This document shows, piece after piece, positions 6,087 through 14,261 of a DNA stretch of 31,960 nucleotides; within the stretch, counting starts at the first letter, position 1, and each line of letters opens with the position of its first letter. Both the position numbers and the translations under genes were made by a program. This stretch comes from Actinomycetales bacterium. Lineage in GTDB: Bacteria > Actinomycetota > Actinomycetes > Actinomycetales > BWSM-131. Location of the stretch: assembly GCA_030149025.1 (NCBI GenBank), contig JASBSH010000200.1:1-31960 (forward strand), in the 5' to 3' direction. The notes beneath the pieces were generated by a model. That model made no database searches. It had not been told where the DNA came from and saw nothing but the letters and a program-made list of their open reading frames with translations.

Positions 6087-7541
6087 GTGTCTGACCGGCT
6101 GACCCCTTTCGACGTGTCGTTCCTGTACCTGGAGGACGCCAGCACCGTCATGCACGTCGGGTCGGTGATGACGTTCGCCTGTCCGCCGGGGGGACTGGAC
6201 TTCGAGCGGTTGCTGCGCCACATCAAGGCGCGTATCGCGTTCGTGCCGCGCTACCGGCAGCGGGTGCGATGGGTGCCCGGTCGGCTGGCCAACCCCGTGT
6301 GGGTGGACGACGAGCGCTTCGACATCAGCTACCACGTCCGGCGCTCCGCTCTCCCCAGGCCGGGCACCGAGGAGCAGCTGCGCGAGCTGGTCGCCCGGGT
6401 TCAGCCGCGGCAGCTGGACCGGCGCCGCCCACTGTGGGAGCTCTACGTGGTCGAGGGCCTGGAGGACGACGGGTTCGCCGTCATCACCAAGACGCATCAG
6501 GCCCTGGTCGACGGCGTCAACGCCGTGGACCTGGCGCAGGTCGTGCTCGACGAGAGCGCCGACCCGCCCGCCCCGCCACCGGACACGTGGAGACCGAGCC
6601 CCGAGCCCTCCCTGGTCGAGCTGGTGACGGCTGCGCTGATGGACACGGTGCGCCGGCCGACCGAGCTGGTGGACACCGTCAGGTCAAGCCTCGGCGACTT
6701 CCGGGTGACGGCCGCGAAGGCAGCCGACGCGCTGGGCGGCCTTGCCATCGTCGCCCGGACAGCGACCCGCCCCGCACCCGAGACCCCGCTCAACGTGCCG
6801 ATCGGGACCCACCGTCGGTTCAGCACCGTGGCGGCTGACCTGGAGGACTTCCGCAAGATCCGCGACTACCACGCGAGGGGCGGGCGGCGCACCGGTTCCG
6901 GCCGGGGCCAGTCGCGCGCCGTCCGGGCACACATCACGGTCAACGACGTCGTGCTCGCCACGGTGGCCGGTGCGCTGCGCGCCTGGCTGCTCACGCGCGG
7001 TTCGCGCGTCGGCTCGACGACCGTGGTCCGGGCACTGGTGCCGCTCAGCGTCCTCGTCGACGACCCCGAGCACGGCACGACCCTGGGGTCGACCGTGGAC
7101 GCCCATCTCGTCGACCTCCCGGTGGGCGAGCCCAGTGCGGCTCTGCGCCTGCAGCAGGTCGCCTACCAGATGGCGGCCCACGCCGACAGCGGCCGGGCGG
7201 TCGGGGCGAAGAGGCTGGCCGGGATGGCGGGTTTCGCGCCGCCGACGCTGCACTCCCTGGGCACCCGGGTGGCCGGGAGCCTGTCCCGGCGCCTGTTCAA
7301 CGTGGTGATCACGAACGTGCCCGGCCCGCAGCAGCCGCTGTACGCGGCGGGCGCGCGAATGCTGTCGACCTACCCGGTGATCCCGCTGGCGAAGCAGCAG
7401 GCGCTCGCGATCGGGTTGACCTCCTACGACGGCGGCGTCTACTTCGGGCTCCATGCGGACCGGGACGCGATGTCGGACGTCGACGTCCTGGGCCAGTGCG
7501 TCGAGGACGCACTGGTCGAGCTGCGGGAGACGGTCCGGTGA
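6087..7541 (+). CDS. WS/DGAT-family O-acyltransferase with variant active-site motif
   Basis: 484 residues from the GTG at 6087, chosen for GAGAGGAGGA at 6071-6080, 6 nt upstream. It begins with the family hallmark (LTPFDVSFLYLEDASTVMHVGSV). The N-domain has PRYRQRVRWVPGRLANPVWVDD; the active-site region is ITKTHQALVDGVNAVDL; the C-domain has HITVNDVVLATVAGALRAWL and NVVITNVPGPQQPLY. Family enzymes esterify diacylglycerol or fatty alcohols with acyl-CoA at the membrane. The canonical HHxxxDG reads HQALVDG (His137-Gln138, Asp142), so the second, catalytic His is replaced. The protein may be a specialised or inactive paralogue. Its stop overlaps the patatin start by 4 nt. Confidence 0.9.
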   Translation: MSDRLTPFDVSFLYLEDASTVMHVGSVMTFACPPGGLDFERLLRHIKARIAFVPRYRQRVRWVPGRLANPVWVDDERFDISYHVRRSALPRPGTEEQLRELVARVQPRQLDRRRPLWELYVVEGLEDDGFAVITKTHQALVDGVNAVDLAQVVLDESADPPAPPPDTWRPSPEPSLVELVTAALMDTVRRPTELVDTVRSSLGDFRVTAAKAADALGGLAIVARTATRPAPETPLNVPIGTHRRFSTVAADLEDFRKIRDYHARGGRRTGSGRGQSRAVRAHITVNDVVLATVAGALRAWLLTRGSRVGSTTVVRALVPLSVLVDDPEHGTTLGSTVDAHLVDLPVGEPSAALRLQQVAYQMAAHADSGRAVGAKRLAGMAGFAPPTLHSLGTRVAGSLSRRLFNVVITNVPGPQQPLYAAGARMLSTYPVIPLAKQQALAIGLTSYDGGVYFGLHADRDAMSDVDVLGQCVEDALVELRETVR

Positions 7542-8542
7542 GGTGGGGCCTCGTCCTCGGCGGTGGCGGCGTCCTCGGCGGCGCATGGATGGTCGGCGCC
7601 CTGTGCGCCTTGCAGGAGGTGCACGGCCTCGACCCGCGTGAGGCCGAGATGATCGTCGGCACGTCGGCCGGCTCCCTGGTCGGAGCGCTGCTCGGCGCGG
7701 GGGTGAACACGCAGGAGCTGCGGGCGCACCAGCTGGGCGAGGGGGCCTCCTCCGGTGCGCTGGCCGCTCTCGAGTGGGACTACGAGGCGGCGACCGGCGG
7801 TCCGGCGCCCTCGCGGCCGAGGCTTGTCCCCGGCTCCACCGGCATCGTGACCCGGCACGTCCGCCGCCTGCGGGAGCTGCCCCCGACCGCCGTGCTCGCG
7901 GCCCTGACACCGGAGGGCCGCGGGTCGCTGGCGACGGTGGGGCGGCTGGTGCGTGATGTGCTGGCCGCGAGCGGGTCGGACCCGCACGGGTGGTCCGCGC
8001 ATCCGGGTGTGCGGGTCACGGCGATGGACTACGAGACCGGCCGCCGCGTCGTCTTCGGCGATGCGACCATGCCGCGCGCACCGCTGTTCGCGGCGGTGAC
8101 GGCGTCCTGCGCCATCCCCGGCTGGTACTCGCCGGTCGTCATCGACGGCATCCGCTACGTGGACGGCGGCGCCTGCTCCTCCACGAACGTGGACGTCCTC
8201 GCCGGGCACGGGCTGGACCACGTCTTCGTGCTGGCCCCCATGGTGTCGTTCGCCATGGACCACCCCTCGAACGTGCAGGCGCGCATGGAGCGAGCCTGGC
8301 GCTCGCGCGTGACCCGCCGCTGCCTGCACGAGGTCGACAAGCTGCACGCCACCGGGACGGACGTCACCGTGGTCGGCCCGGGTCCGGAGGACCTGCAGGC
8401 GATGGGCGCGAACCTGATGGCGGTCGAGCGCCGCCGTGTCGTTCTCGACACCGCCATGCACACCACCCTTGCCGCGCTGAGGGATCCCCAGCCGATCGAG
8501 CGCCACTCGGGTGCCGACACCACCGTGAAGGACGTCGGGTGA
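7538..8542 (+). CDS. Patatin-like phospholipase / lipid acyl hydrolase
   Basis: 334 residues from the GTG at 7538, which overlaps the acyltransferase stop. The patatin features are in order: oxyanion loop LGGGGVLGGAWMVGAL (7-22), nucleophile elbow GTSAGS (Ser43) and the DGG motif in RYVDGGACSSTNVDVL (Asp209), giving the Ser-Asp dyad. The core also contains TASCAIPGWYSPVVIDG. The family cleaves acyl chains from phospholipids or neutral lipids. Coupling to a WS/DGAT gene suggests storage-lipid or membrane-lipid turnover, with released acyl groups as a possible link; this is inference. No signal peptide or membrane span is apparent. Its stop shares one base with the next ATG. Confidence 0.9.
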   Translation: MRWGLVLGGGGVLGGAWMVGALCALQEVHGLDPREAEMIVGTSAGSLVGALLGAGVNTQELRAHQLGEGASSGALAALEWDYEAATGGPAPSRPRLVPGSTGIVTRHVRRLRELPPTAVLAALTPEGRGSLATVGRLVRDVLAASGSDPHGWSAHPGVRVTAMDYETGRRVVFGDATMPRAPLFAAVTASCAIPGWYSPVVIDGIRYVDGGACSSTNVDVLAGHGLDHVFVLAPMVSFAMDHPSNVQARMERAWRSRVTRRCLHEVDKLHATGTDVTVVGPGPEDLQAMGANLMAVERRRVVLDTAMHTTLAALRDPQPIERHSGADTTVKDVG

Positions 8543-9036
8543 TGCGGGTGTACCTGCCGGCGACCTTGTCGCAGCTGGCCGAGGTGGAGCGCACCGGTTC
8601 GTACACCCTGCCGCCGGGGTCGACCGCCCACGCCGTCACCCCGGCCTTGCGTGAGTGGTACACCGAGGGGGACACCGAGGAGCTGGAGTACGTCGCCCTG
8701 CTCGAGGCCGCCGGGTCGTCGTTGCGCGCGCTCGCGGCAGATCCCGACGCCCCACGCCGTCGCGTGGTCCTCGCGGCCGACGTGGCAGACGGCATCGTCC
8801 GCCCTGCGCCTGAGATGGCCACGTCCGCAGTGAGACTGGCCAGCGCCGTCCCTCTCACGGACGTCGTGAGCATCCACGTCGACGAGGACGACGCCGTGTC
8901 GGATGTCGCCGCTGCCGTCGACGCGCTCGCGGCAGCCGATGCCGGGGACGACGACGCCCAGTTCACCGTGGACTCTGCTGACGGTCACGACCTGCTGTGG
9001 TACGACGTCACCGAGATCAAGGAACTGCTGGCCTGA
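8542..9036 (+). CDS. DUF6912-like hypothetical protein
   Basis: 164 residues, ATG at 8542 overlapping the last base of the patatin stop. It starts MRVYLPATLSQLAEVERTG and contains PPGSTAHAVTPALREWY, LEYVALLEAAGSSLRALAAD, RRVVLAADV and a C-terminal HDLLWYDVTEIKELL. This conserved layout matches the actinobacterial DUF6912 family, whose function is unknown. It is soluble and acidic with an alpha/beta pattern. It is the last gene of the plus-strand run beginning at 3233 and ends in a shared convergent terminator. Confidence 0.75.
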   Translation: MRVYLPATLSQLAEVERTGSYTLPPGSTAHAVTPALREWYTEGDTEELEYVALLEAAGSSLRALAADPDAPRRRVVLAADVADGIVRPAPEMATSAVRLASAVPLTDVVSIHVDEDDAVSDVAAAVDALAAADAGDDDAQFTVDSADGHDLLWYDVTEIKELLA

Positions 9037-9045
9037 AGCTTGAGG

Positions 9046-9080
9046 CGCCGAAACCCACCGACCTACAAGGCGTTTCGGCG
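9046..9080. terminator. Convergent terminator hairpin overlapping the GH1 3' end
   Basis: CGCCGAAAC (9046-9054) and GTTTCGGCG (9072-9080) are exact reverse complements with a 17-nt loop. The right arm lies within the last codons of the minus-strand beta-glucosidase and the loop holds its stop codon. It can serve transcripts from both sides. No T-tract follows. Confidence 0.6.
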
Positions 9081-10421
9081 GGCGATGTCAGCCAGCACCT
9101 TGGCGCTGCGCTTGGGGATCCTCTGCTGCGTGGAGTAGTCCACGTAGACCACCCCGAACCTCTTGCTGTAGCCGAAGGCCCACTCGAAGTTGTCGAGCAG
9201 CGACCACGCCAGGTAGCCGCGCACGTCCACGCCGGCCTCGATGGCGTCGTGGACGGCGCCCAGGTGGGTGCGCAGGTACTCGACCCGCTCGGTGTCGTCC
9301 ACGGAACCGCCGGACACCTCGTCGTCCCACGCGGACCCGTTCTCGGTGATGACGATCGGCACCGGAGGGTACTCGGCTGAGAGACGAATCAGCAGGTCCC
9401 GGAACGTATCTGGTGTGATCTCCCAGCCCATCGCAGTCATCGGCAGGTCCCGCCGCACCACGCGCGCGACCGGCGCCCCGACCGCCCAGGCCAGCCTGTC
9501 GGCGTCCCCCTGCGGTTCCTCGGCCGCGACCTGCGCGCTGGTGTAGTAGTTGACGCCGAGCACGTCGATCGGCGCGCCGATCAGCTCGAGGTCCCCGTCG
9601 CGCACGTGGTCTGCGAGGCCGAACGGCTCGAGGTCACGAGCGACGTCCGTGGGGTAGCGGCCGTGCAGCAGCGGGTCGAGGAAGAGCCGGTTCTGCAGCC
9701 CGTCGAGGCGCCGCACCAGGTCCACGTCGTCCCGCCGGTCGGGCCGTGCGGGCTCGAACGGCTGCAGGTTGACGGTGATGCCGGCGTCCGTGACCCCTGC
9801 CTCGCGCAGCGCGCGCAGGCCGAGCCCGTGCGCCAGGAGCAGATGGTGGACGGCGGCCACCGCGGCCCGCGGGTCGGTGCGGCCGGGTGCGTGGTGACCG
9901 GAGGCGTAACCCAGGAAGGCCGAGCACCAGGGCTCGTTGAGGGTGGTCCAGGTGTCGACGCGGTCGCCGAGCGCCTCGCGCACGGTGAGCACGTACTCGG
10001 CGAAGCGGTAGGCGGTGTCGCGGTTGGTCCAGCCGCCGGCGTCCTCGAGGGCTTGGGGCAGGTCCCAGTGGTAGAGCGTGACCCAGGGGCGGATCCCCTT
10101 CTCCAGCAAGGCATCGACGAGCCGGGCGTAGAAGTCGATGCCCCTGGGGTTGGGCGCGCCGGCGTCCGGACGGACACGGGGCCAGGCGACGGAGAACCGG
10201 TAGGTGTCGAGCCCGAGGCTCGCGAGCAGCTCGACGTCCTGCGGCATCCGGTGGTAGTGGTCGCACGCGGGGTCGCCGGTGTCGCCTCCCAGGACGGCGC
10301 CGGGCTTCCGGCAGAACACGTCCCAGATGGAGTCCGTGCGGCCGTCCGCGCCGGTCGAACCCTCGATCTGGAACGCCGCCGTCGCGGCGCCCCACCGGAA
10401 GTGGTCGGGAAACGCAGCCAT
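9063..10421 (-). CDS. GH1 family beta-glucosidase
   Basis: 452 residues from the ATG at 10421, where the family N-terminus begins (FPDHFRWGAATAAFQIEGS). Retaining GH1 catalytic residues are present: acid/base Glu163 in TTLNEPW and nucleophile Glu360 in VITENGSAW. Also present are DTYRFSVAWPRV, YHWDLPQAL, NYYTS and the C-terminal SLLDNFEWAFGYSKRFG. It hydrolyses beta-1,4-linked glucosides such as cellobiose. No signal peptide is seen, so it acts in the cytoplasm on imported sugars. No sugar transporter or LacI regulator is adjacent. An in-frame ATG at 10433 is an alternative start; neither has a strong ribosome-binding site. Confidence 0.95.
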   Translation of the reverse strand: MAAFPDHFRWGAATAAFQIEGSTGADGRTDSIWDVFCRKPGAVLGGDTGDPACDHYHRMPQDVELLASLGLDTYRFSVAWPRVRPDAGAPNPRGIDFYARLVDALLEKGIRPWVTLYHWDLPQALEDAGGWTNRDTAYRFAEYVLTVREALGDRVDTWTTLNEPWCSAFLGYASGHHAPGRTDPRAAVAAVHHLLLAHGLGLRALREAGVTDAGITVNLQPFEPARPDRRDDVDLVRRLDGLQNRLFLDPLLHGRYPTDVARDLEPFGLADHVRDGDLELIGAPIDVLGVNYYTSAQVAAEEPQGDADRLAWAVGAPVARVVRRDLPMTAMGWEITPDTFRDLLIRLSAEYPPVPIVITENGSAWDDEVSGGSVDDTERVEYLRTHLGAVHDAIEAGVDVRGYLAWSLLDNFEWAFGYSKRFGVVYVDYSTQQRIPKRSAKVLADIARRNAL

Positions 10422-10455
10422 GCCTGCGATCATGCAGCACCGGCGGTCACGGCCG

Positions 10456-10475
10456 GCCGCGGGAGGTTCCGCGGC
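10456..10475. promoter_or_regulatory. Inverted repeat in the GH1/pruA divergent region
   Basis: GCCGCGG-GAGGTT-CCGCGGC has perfect 7-bp arms and lies 35 bp upstream of the beta-glucosidase start. It is a candidate operator, but the arms are GC-only and could arise by chance in this genome. Confidence 0.3.
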
Positions 10476-10555
10476 GAGTTCTCGAAAGCGGCCCGGAAGG
10501 GTGACACGATGTGCTCGACAGGCCGACGAGCGACGACGCTGCGGGGCGACGCTGC

Positions 10556-10568
10556 GTGGCGGCGCCAC
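10556..10568. promoter_or_regulatory. Palindrome GTGGCG-G-CGCCAC upstream of pruA
   Basis: Perfect 6-bp arms around one base, about 29 nt before the P5C dehydrogenase start. It is a possible operator or 5'-leader hairpin. Support is weak. Confidence 0.25.
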
Positions 10569-10596
10569 CGAGACGACGCGAGACGAGGAGACCGGA

Positions 10597-12225
10597 GTGG
10601 ACGGCGTGACGCAGGTGCCGATGCCCCTGAACGAGCCGGTGCTGGGCTACGCGCCCGGCAGCGAGGAGCGGGCCGGGTTGGAGAAGCGGCTCGCCGAGCT
10701 GTGGGCCGAGCGTCCCGACCTGCCGAACTGGATCGGCGGCCGCGAGGAGATGGGCGGCGGCCGGCGGACCCGCGTGGTGGCCCCGTTCGACCACCAGCAC
10801 GTGCTCGGTGTGATGAAGCAGGCGAACCAGGCCGACGCCCGGGCTGCGATCGACGCCGCGAAGGCTGCCGGGCCGATGTGGCGCGACCTGTCCTACGACG
10901 ACCGGGCCGCGATCTTCCTCAAGGCCGCCGAGCTGCTCAGCGGCCCGTGGCGCTTCACCCTGAACGCCGCGACGATGCTGGGCCAGGCGAAGACCGCGGT
11001 GCAGGCGGAGATCGACGCCGCCTGCGAGCTGATCGACTTCTGGCGGTTCAACGTCTACTACGGCCGGCAGATCCTCGCCGAGCAGCCCGTCGCCAACTCC
11101 AAGGGCGTCTGGAACCGCCTCGACCACCGCCCCCTGGAGGGATTCGTGTACGCGGTGACGCCGTTCAACTTCACGGCGATCGCAGGCAACCTGCCGACCG
11201 CGCCCGCGCTGATGGGCAACACAGTGGTCTGGAAGCCCTCTCCGACACAGGCTCTGGCCGCCCATTACACGATGCTGCTGCTGCAGGCGGCCGGTCTGCC
11301 GCCCGGTGTGATCAACCTGGTCCACGGTGACGGGATCGCCGTCTCCGAGGTGGCGCTGGCCGACCCGGACCTCGCCGGCATCCACTTCACCGGCTCCACC
11401 CCGACGTTCCAGCTCCTCTGGCGCACAGTCGGTGTCAACCTCTCCACCTACCGGTCCTACCCCCGGATCGTGGGTGAGACCGGCGGCAAGGACTTCGTCG
11501 TCGCGCACGCCAGCGCCGACGTCGACGTCCTGCGGACCGCGCTCATCCGAGGTGCCTTCGAGTACCAGGGCCAGAAGTGCTCGGCCGCCTCGCGCGCCTA
11601 CGTGCCGCGGAGCGTCTGGCGCCGGATGAAGGACGAGCTGGTTGACGTCACCGAGTCGATCAGCATGGGCGCGACGACCGACTTCGACAACTTCATGTCG
11701 GCGGTCATCGACGAGCGCGCGTTCGCCAAGCACAAGGCCGCGATCGACCGGGCGCACTCCCACTCTGACGCGAAGATCCTCGCCGGCGGCACCTACGACG
11801 ACAGCGTCGGCTACTTCGTCCGCCCCACCATCGTGGAGATGAGCGATCCGGCGGACGAGATGTTCACGACCGAGTACTTCGGCCCCATTCTCGCCGTCCA
11901 CGTCTTCCCCGACCGCCAGTTCGACCGCGTCGTGGAGCAGATGGAAGCCGTCGCCGACTACGCCCTCACCGGCTCGGTCATCGCCCAGGACCGGCGTGCC
12001 ATCGCCAAGGCGACCCAGGCGCTGCGGTACGCCGCCGGCAACTTCTACATCAACGACAAGCCGACGGGTGCAGTCGTCGGGCAGCAGCCGTTCGGTGGGG
12101 CCCGGGCGTCGGGCACGAACGACAAGGCCGGTGCCCCGCAGAACCTCATGCGGTGGACGTCGACCCGCTCCATCAAGGAGACGTTCGTCCCGCCGACCGA
12201 CTACCGCTACCCGCACATGGGCTGA
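10597..12225 (+). CDS. pruA: L-glutamate gamma-semialdehyde (P5C) dehydrogenase
   Basis: 542 residues from the GTG at 10597, chosen for GAGGAG at 10585-10590; an in-frame GTG at 10606 is possible. It oxidises delta-1-pyrroline-5-carboxylate/glutamate semialdehyde to glutamate with NAD+, the second step of proline catabolism. Typical features are the N-terminus NEPVLGYAPGSEER, FNFTAIAGNLPTAPALMGN, VVWKPSPTQ, the general base Glu294 in VGETGGKDFVVAH, catalytic Cys328 in YQGQKCSAASRAYVP, and PFGGARASGTNDKAG near the end. The length matches the monofunctional enzyme. No proline dehydrogenase gene is in the window. A single base separates it from the downstream FAD oxidase. Confidence 0.93.
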   Translation: MDGVTQVPMPLNEPVLGYAPGSEERAGLEKRLAELWAERPDLPNWIGGREEMGGGRRTRVVAPFDHQHVLGVMKQANQADARAAIDAAKAAGPMWRDLSYDDRAAIFLKAAELLSGPWRFTLNAATMLGQAKTAVQAEIDAACELIDFWRFNVYYGRQILAEQPVANSKGVWNRLDHRPLEGFVYAVTPFNFTAIAGNLPTAPALMGNTVVWKPSPTQALAAHYTMLLLQAAGLPPGVINLVHGDGIAVSEVALADPDLAGIHFTGSTPTFQLLWRTVGVNLSTYRSYPRIVGETGGKDFVVAHASADVDVLRTALIRGAFEYQGQKCSAASRAYVPRSVWRRMKDELVDVTESISMGATTDFDNFMSAVIDERAFAKHKAAIDRAHSHSDAKILAGGTYDDSVGYFVRPTIVEMSDPADEMFTTEYFGPILAVHVFPDRQFDRVVEQMEAVADYALTGSVIAQDRRAIAKATQALRYAAGNFYINDKPTGAVVGQQPFGGARASGTNDKAGAPQNLMRWTSTRSIKETFVPPTDYRYPHMG

Positions 12226-12226
12226 C

Positions 12227-13579
12227 ATGCGCATCCCCGGCCTGAGCGACGGCGCGCTGGTCACGGACCCCGACGTCCTGGCCGGGTACAGCCGTGACCG
12301 GGATCCGTGGTCGCCGGCCGGGACGCCGTCCGCCCTCGTCCGTGCCGCGGGCCGGGACGACGTGGTGGCGGTGATGAATTGGGCTGCGGCACACCGAGTG
12401 CCGCTGGTGCCGCGTGGTGCCGGGTCGGGGCTTGCCGGCGCGGCGAACGCGATCGACGGGTGCGTCGTCCTCAGCCTGGAGCGGATGCGCGCGATCAGGG
12501 AGATCGACGACGCGGACCTCGTGGCGGTCGTCGAGCCCGGTGTCGTCAACGCCGACCTCAAGCGCGCCGCCGCGGCCACGGGGCTGTTCTACGCACCCGA
12601 CCCGGGCTCGTTCGAGTTCTGCACCATCGGCGGCAACGTCGCCACGAACGCGGGCGGGCTGTGCTGCGTGAAGTACGGGGTGACCCGCGACGCCGTCCTC
12701 GGGCTCGAGGTGGTGCTGGCCGACGGGCGGGTGCTGCGCACGGGCGGGCGCACCGTCAAGGACGTCGCCGGCCTGGACCTGACGCGCTTGTTCGTGGGCA
12801 GCGAAGGGATGCTGGGCGTCGTCACGGAGGTGACGCTTCGGCTGCTGCCCGCCCGGCCCGCCCCCGGCACGCTGGTCGCCACCTTCGACGACCTCGTCTG
12901 CGCCGGCGACGCCGTGTCGCGTGTGGTCGCGTCCGGTCGACCCAGCATGTGCGAGCTGATGGACGACGTCACCATCGCGGCCGTCGAGGCGTTCCGGCCG
13001 ATGGGCCTGGACCCCTCGGCCCGCGCGCTGCTCCTGATCCAGTCGGACGCCGGCCCCGGCGCCTGCGACCTGGAGTGCGAGCAGTTCTCCGCCGCCTGCG
13101 AGAAGGCCGGTGCCACGTTCGTCATGGCCACGCAGGACCGGGCCGAGGGCGAGCTGCTCACGGCGGCGAGGCGGATGGCCGTCAGCGCCCTGGAGGCGCA
13201 GGGCGGCTGGGTGCTCGACGACGTGGGTGTGCCGCTGTCACGGATGGCGGACCTCGTCGCCGCGTGCGGCGCCGTGGGGGAGCGGCACGGCGTCCAGGTC
13301 GCGACGTTCGGGCACGCCGGCGACGGCAACATGCACCCGACGATCGTGTTCGACCAGGACGACCCGGGTGCCCGCGACCGTGCCCGCGCGGCTTTCGACG
13401 CGATCGTGGACGCCGCCCTGCAGCTCGGCGGGACCATCACCGGCGAGCACGGGGTCGGGTTGATGAAGCGACGCCACCTGGTCCGGCAGGTGGGCGAGGT
13501 TCACCTGGACGTGCAGAGGGCGGTCAAGGAGGCGCTCGACCCGCTGGGCATCCTCAACCCGGGCAAATCACTCGGCTGA
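12227..13579 (+). CDS. FAD-linked oxidase, GlcD/D-lactate dehydrogenase type
   Basis: 450 residues; the ATG at 12227 lies one base after the pruA stop. The PCMH-type FAD-binding domain covers about 30-210 (PLVPRGAGSGLAGAANAIDG, PDPGSFEFCTIGGNVATNAGG, YGVTRDAVLGLEVVLADGRV, FVGSEGMLGVVTEVTLRLLP). The C-terminal FAD-oxidase domain carries FGHAGDGNMHPTI and GGTITGEHGVGLMKRRHL. The family oxidises 2-hydroxy acids such as glycolate or D-lactate. No GlcE/GlcF subunit genes are nearby, so it is either single-subunit or works with a distant partner. The true substrate is unknown. Linkage to pruA suggests co-regulated use of amino- and hydroxy-acid carbon, which is inference. Confidence 0.9.
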   Translation: MRIPGLSDGALVTDPDVLAGYSRDRDPWSPAGTPSALVRAAGRDDVVAVMNWAAAHRVPLVPRGAGSGLAGAANAIDGCVVLSLERMRAIREIDDADLVAVVEPGVVNADLKRAAAATGLFYAPDPGSFEFCTIGGNVATNAGGLCCVKYGVTRDAVLGLEVVLADGRVLRTGGRTVKDVAGLDLTRLFVGSEGMLGVVTEVTLRLLPARPAPGTLVATFDDLVCAGDAVSRVVASGRPSMCELMDDVTIAAVEAFRPMGLDPSARALLLIQSDAGPGACDLECEQFSAACEKAGATFVMATQDRAEGELLTAARRMAVSALEAQGGWVLDDVGVPLSRMADLVAACGAVGERHGVQVATFGHAGDGNMHPTIVFDQDDPGARDRARAAFDAIVDAALQLGGTITGEHGVGLMKRRHLVRQVGEVHLDVQRAVKEALDPLGILNPGKSLG

Positions 13580-13623
13580 TCGGGTAGCTCCGTAGAACAG
13601 ACCTCCCGTCGCCGTTCCCGCGG

Positions 13624-13681
13624 TCTGTGCGACGTTCCGTCCGCGACACGCCGGCGTGTCGTGCACCAGACGTCGCACAGA
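13624..13681. terminator. Nested palindrome between convergent genes, probable bidirectional terminator
   Basis: The outer arms TCTGTGCGACGT (13624-13635) and ACGTCGCACAGA (13670-13681) are exact reverse complements. Inside them, CGACACGCCGGCGTGTCG (13644-13661) is a perfect 18-bp palindrome with the same centre, and 8-nt unpaired stretches separate the two stems. The site lies in the 147-bp gap between converging genes. There is no T-tract. Confidence 0.6.
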
Positions 13682-13726
13682 ACACCACCGTCGTCCGGCA
13701 GAGTGGGGTGCGCGTACCGGCGGATG

Positions 13727-14218
13727 TCAGGCGAACCAGGCGGTGCCGACCTTCTGCTGCTGGCGGATCGCTCCCTCGATGGCAGGCCGTGCCGCCTCCT
13801 CGAGCTTGCCCCCGATCAGCGGGACCGCCGCCTTCAGCTCCCCGTCGACGGTCTCGGTGGTGCCCGTGGCGGTCGGCGACAGCAGCAGGCTGCCGTGCAG
13901 CCGCAACGGGGCACCGTGGACCTCCACGGTGATGGTGCCCCGTCGTACACCGCCGTCCTCCTCGGCGTGCCACTCGTCGACCTGGCGGACCTTGACGGTG
14001 TCGCCGACGAACTTTCGGGCGAAGTCCGGGAACCCGTCGGTCGGCATCTGCCGCTCCGACGTCACGGTGAAGGGGCCCGACGCCTCGCCGGACACCTCCA
14101 CCGTCGCCGACACCGCACCCATCCGCTCGGAGACCTGCTCGTAGAACGTCGGGTCGGCAAGCATCTTTGCGACCTTCGCCGGCGGGGCCGCGTACTGGAA
14201 CTCATCGTGGATGCGCAC
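13727..14218 (-). CDS. DUF2505 / SRPBCC-fold protein
   Basis: 163 residues from the GTG at 14218, where family similarity starts (IHDEFQYAAPPAKVAKMLADPTFYEQV). The order of elements (an N-terminal strand, helix with FYEQVSERMGA, a series of strands such as PFTVTSERQMP, GTITVEVHGAPLRLHGSL, TETVDGELKAAVP, and a long C-terminal helix LEEAARPAIEGAIRQQQKVG) fits the START/Bet v1 (SRPBCC) helix-grip fold of actinobacterial DUF2505. These may bind hydrophobic ligands; the function is not known. It follows the two WXG-like genes by 43 nt and may share their transcript. Confidence 0.8.
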   Translation of the reverse strand: MRIHDEFQYAAPPAKVAKMLADPTFYEQVSERMGAVSATVEVSGEASGPFTVTSERQMPTDGFPDFARKFVGDTVKVRQVDEWHAEEDGGVRRGTITVEVHGAPLRLHGSLLLSPTATGTTETVDGELKAAVPLIGGKLEEAARPAIEGAIRQQQKVGTAWFA

Positions 14219-14261
14219 GGGCGAGAGGCTAGCGGGACGCGGCGCTCTCGCGAGTCGGAAG

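Noticed and set aside
10447..12579. 710-codon minus-strand open frame opposite pruA
   Set aside because: The plus strand encodes the complete P5C dehydrogenase with catalytic Cys and Glu; the antisense frame has no recognisable feature.
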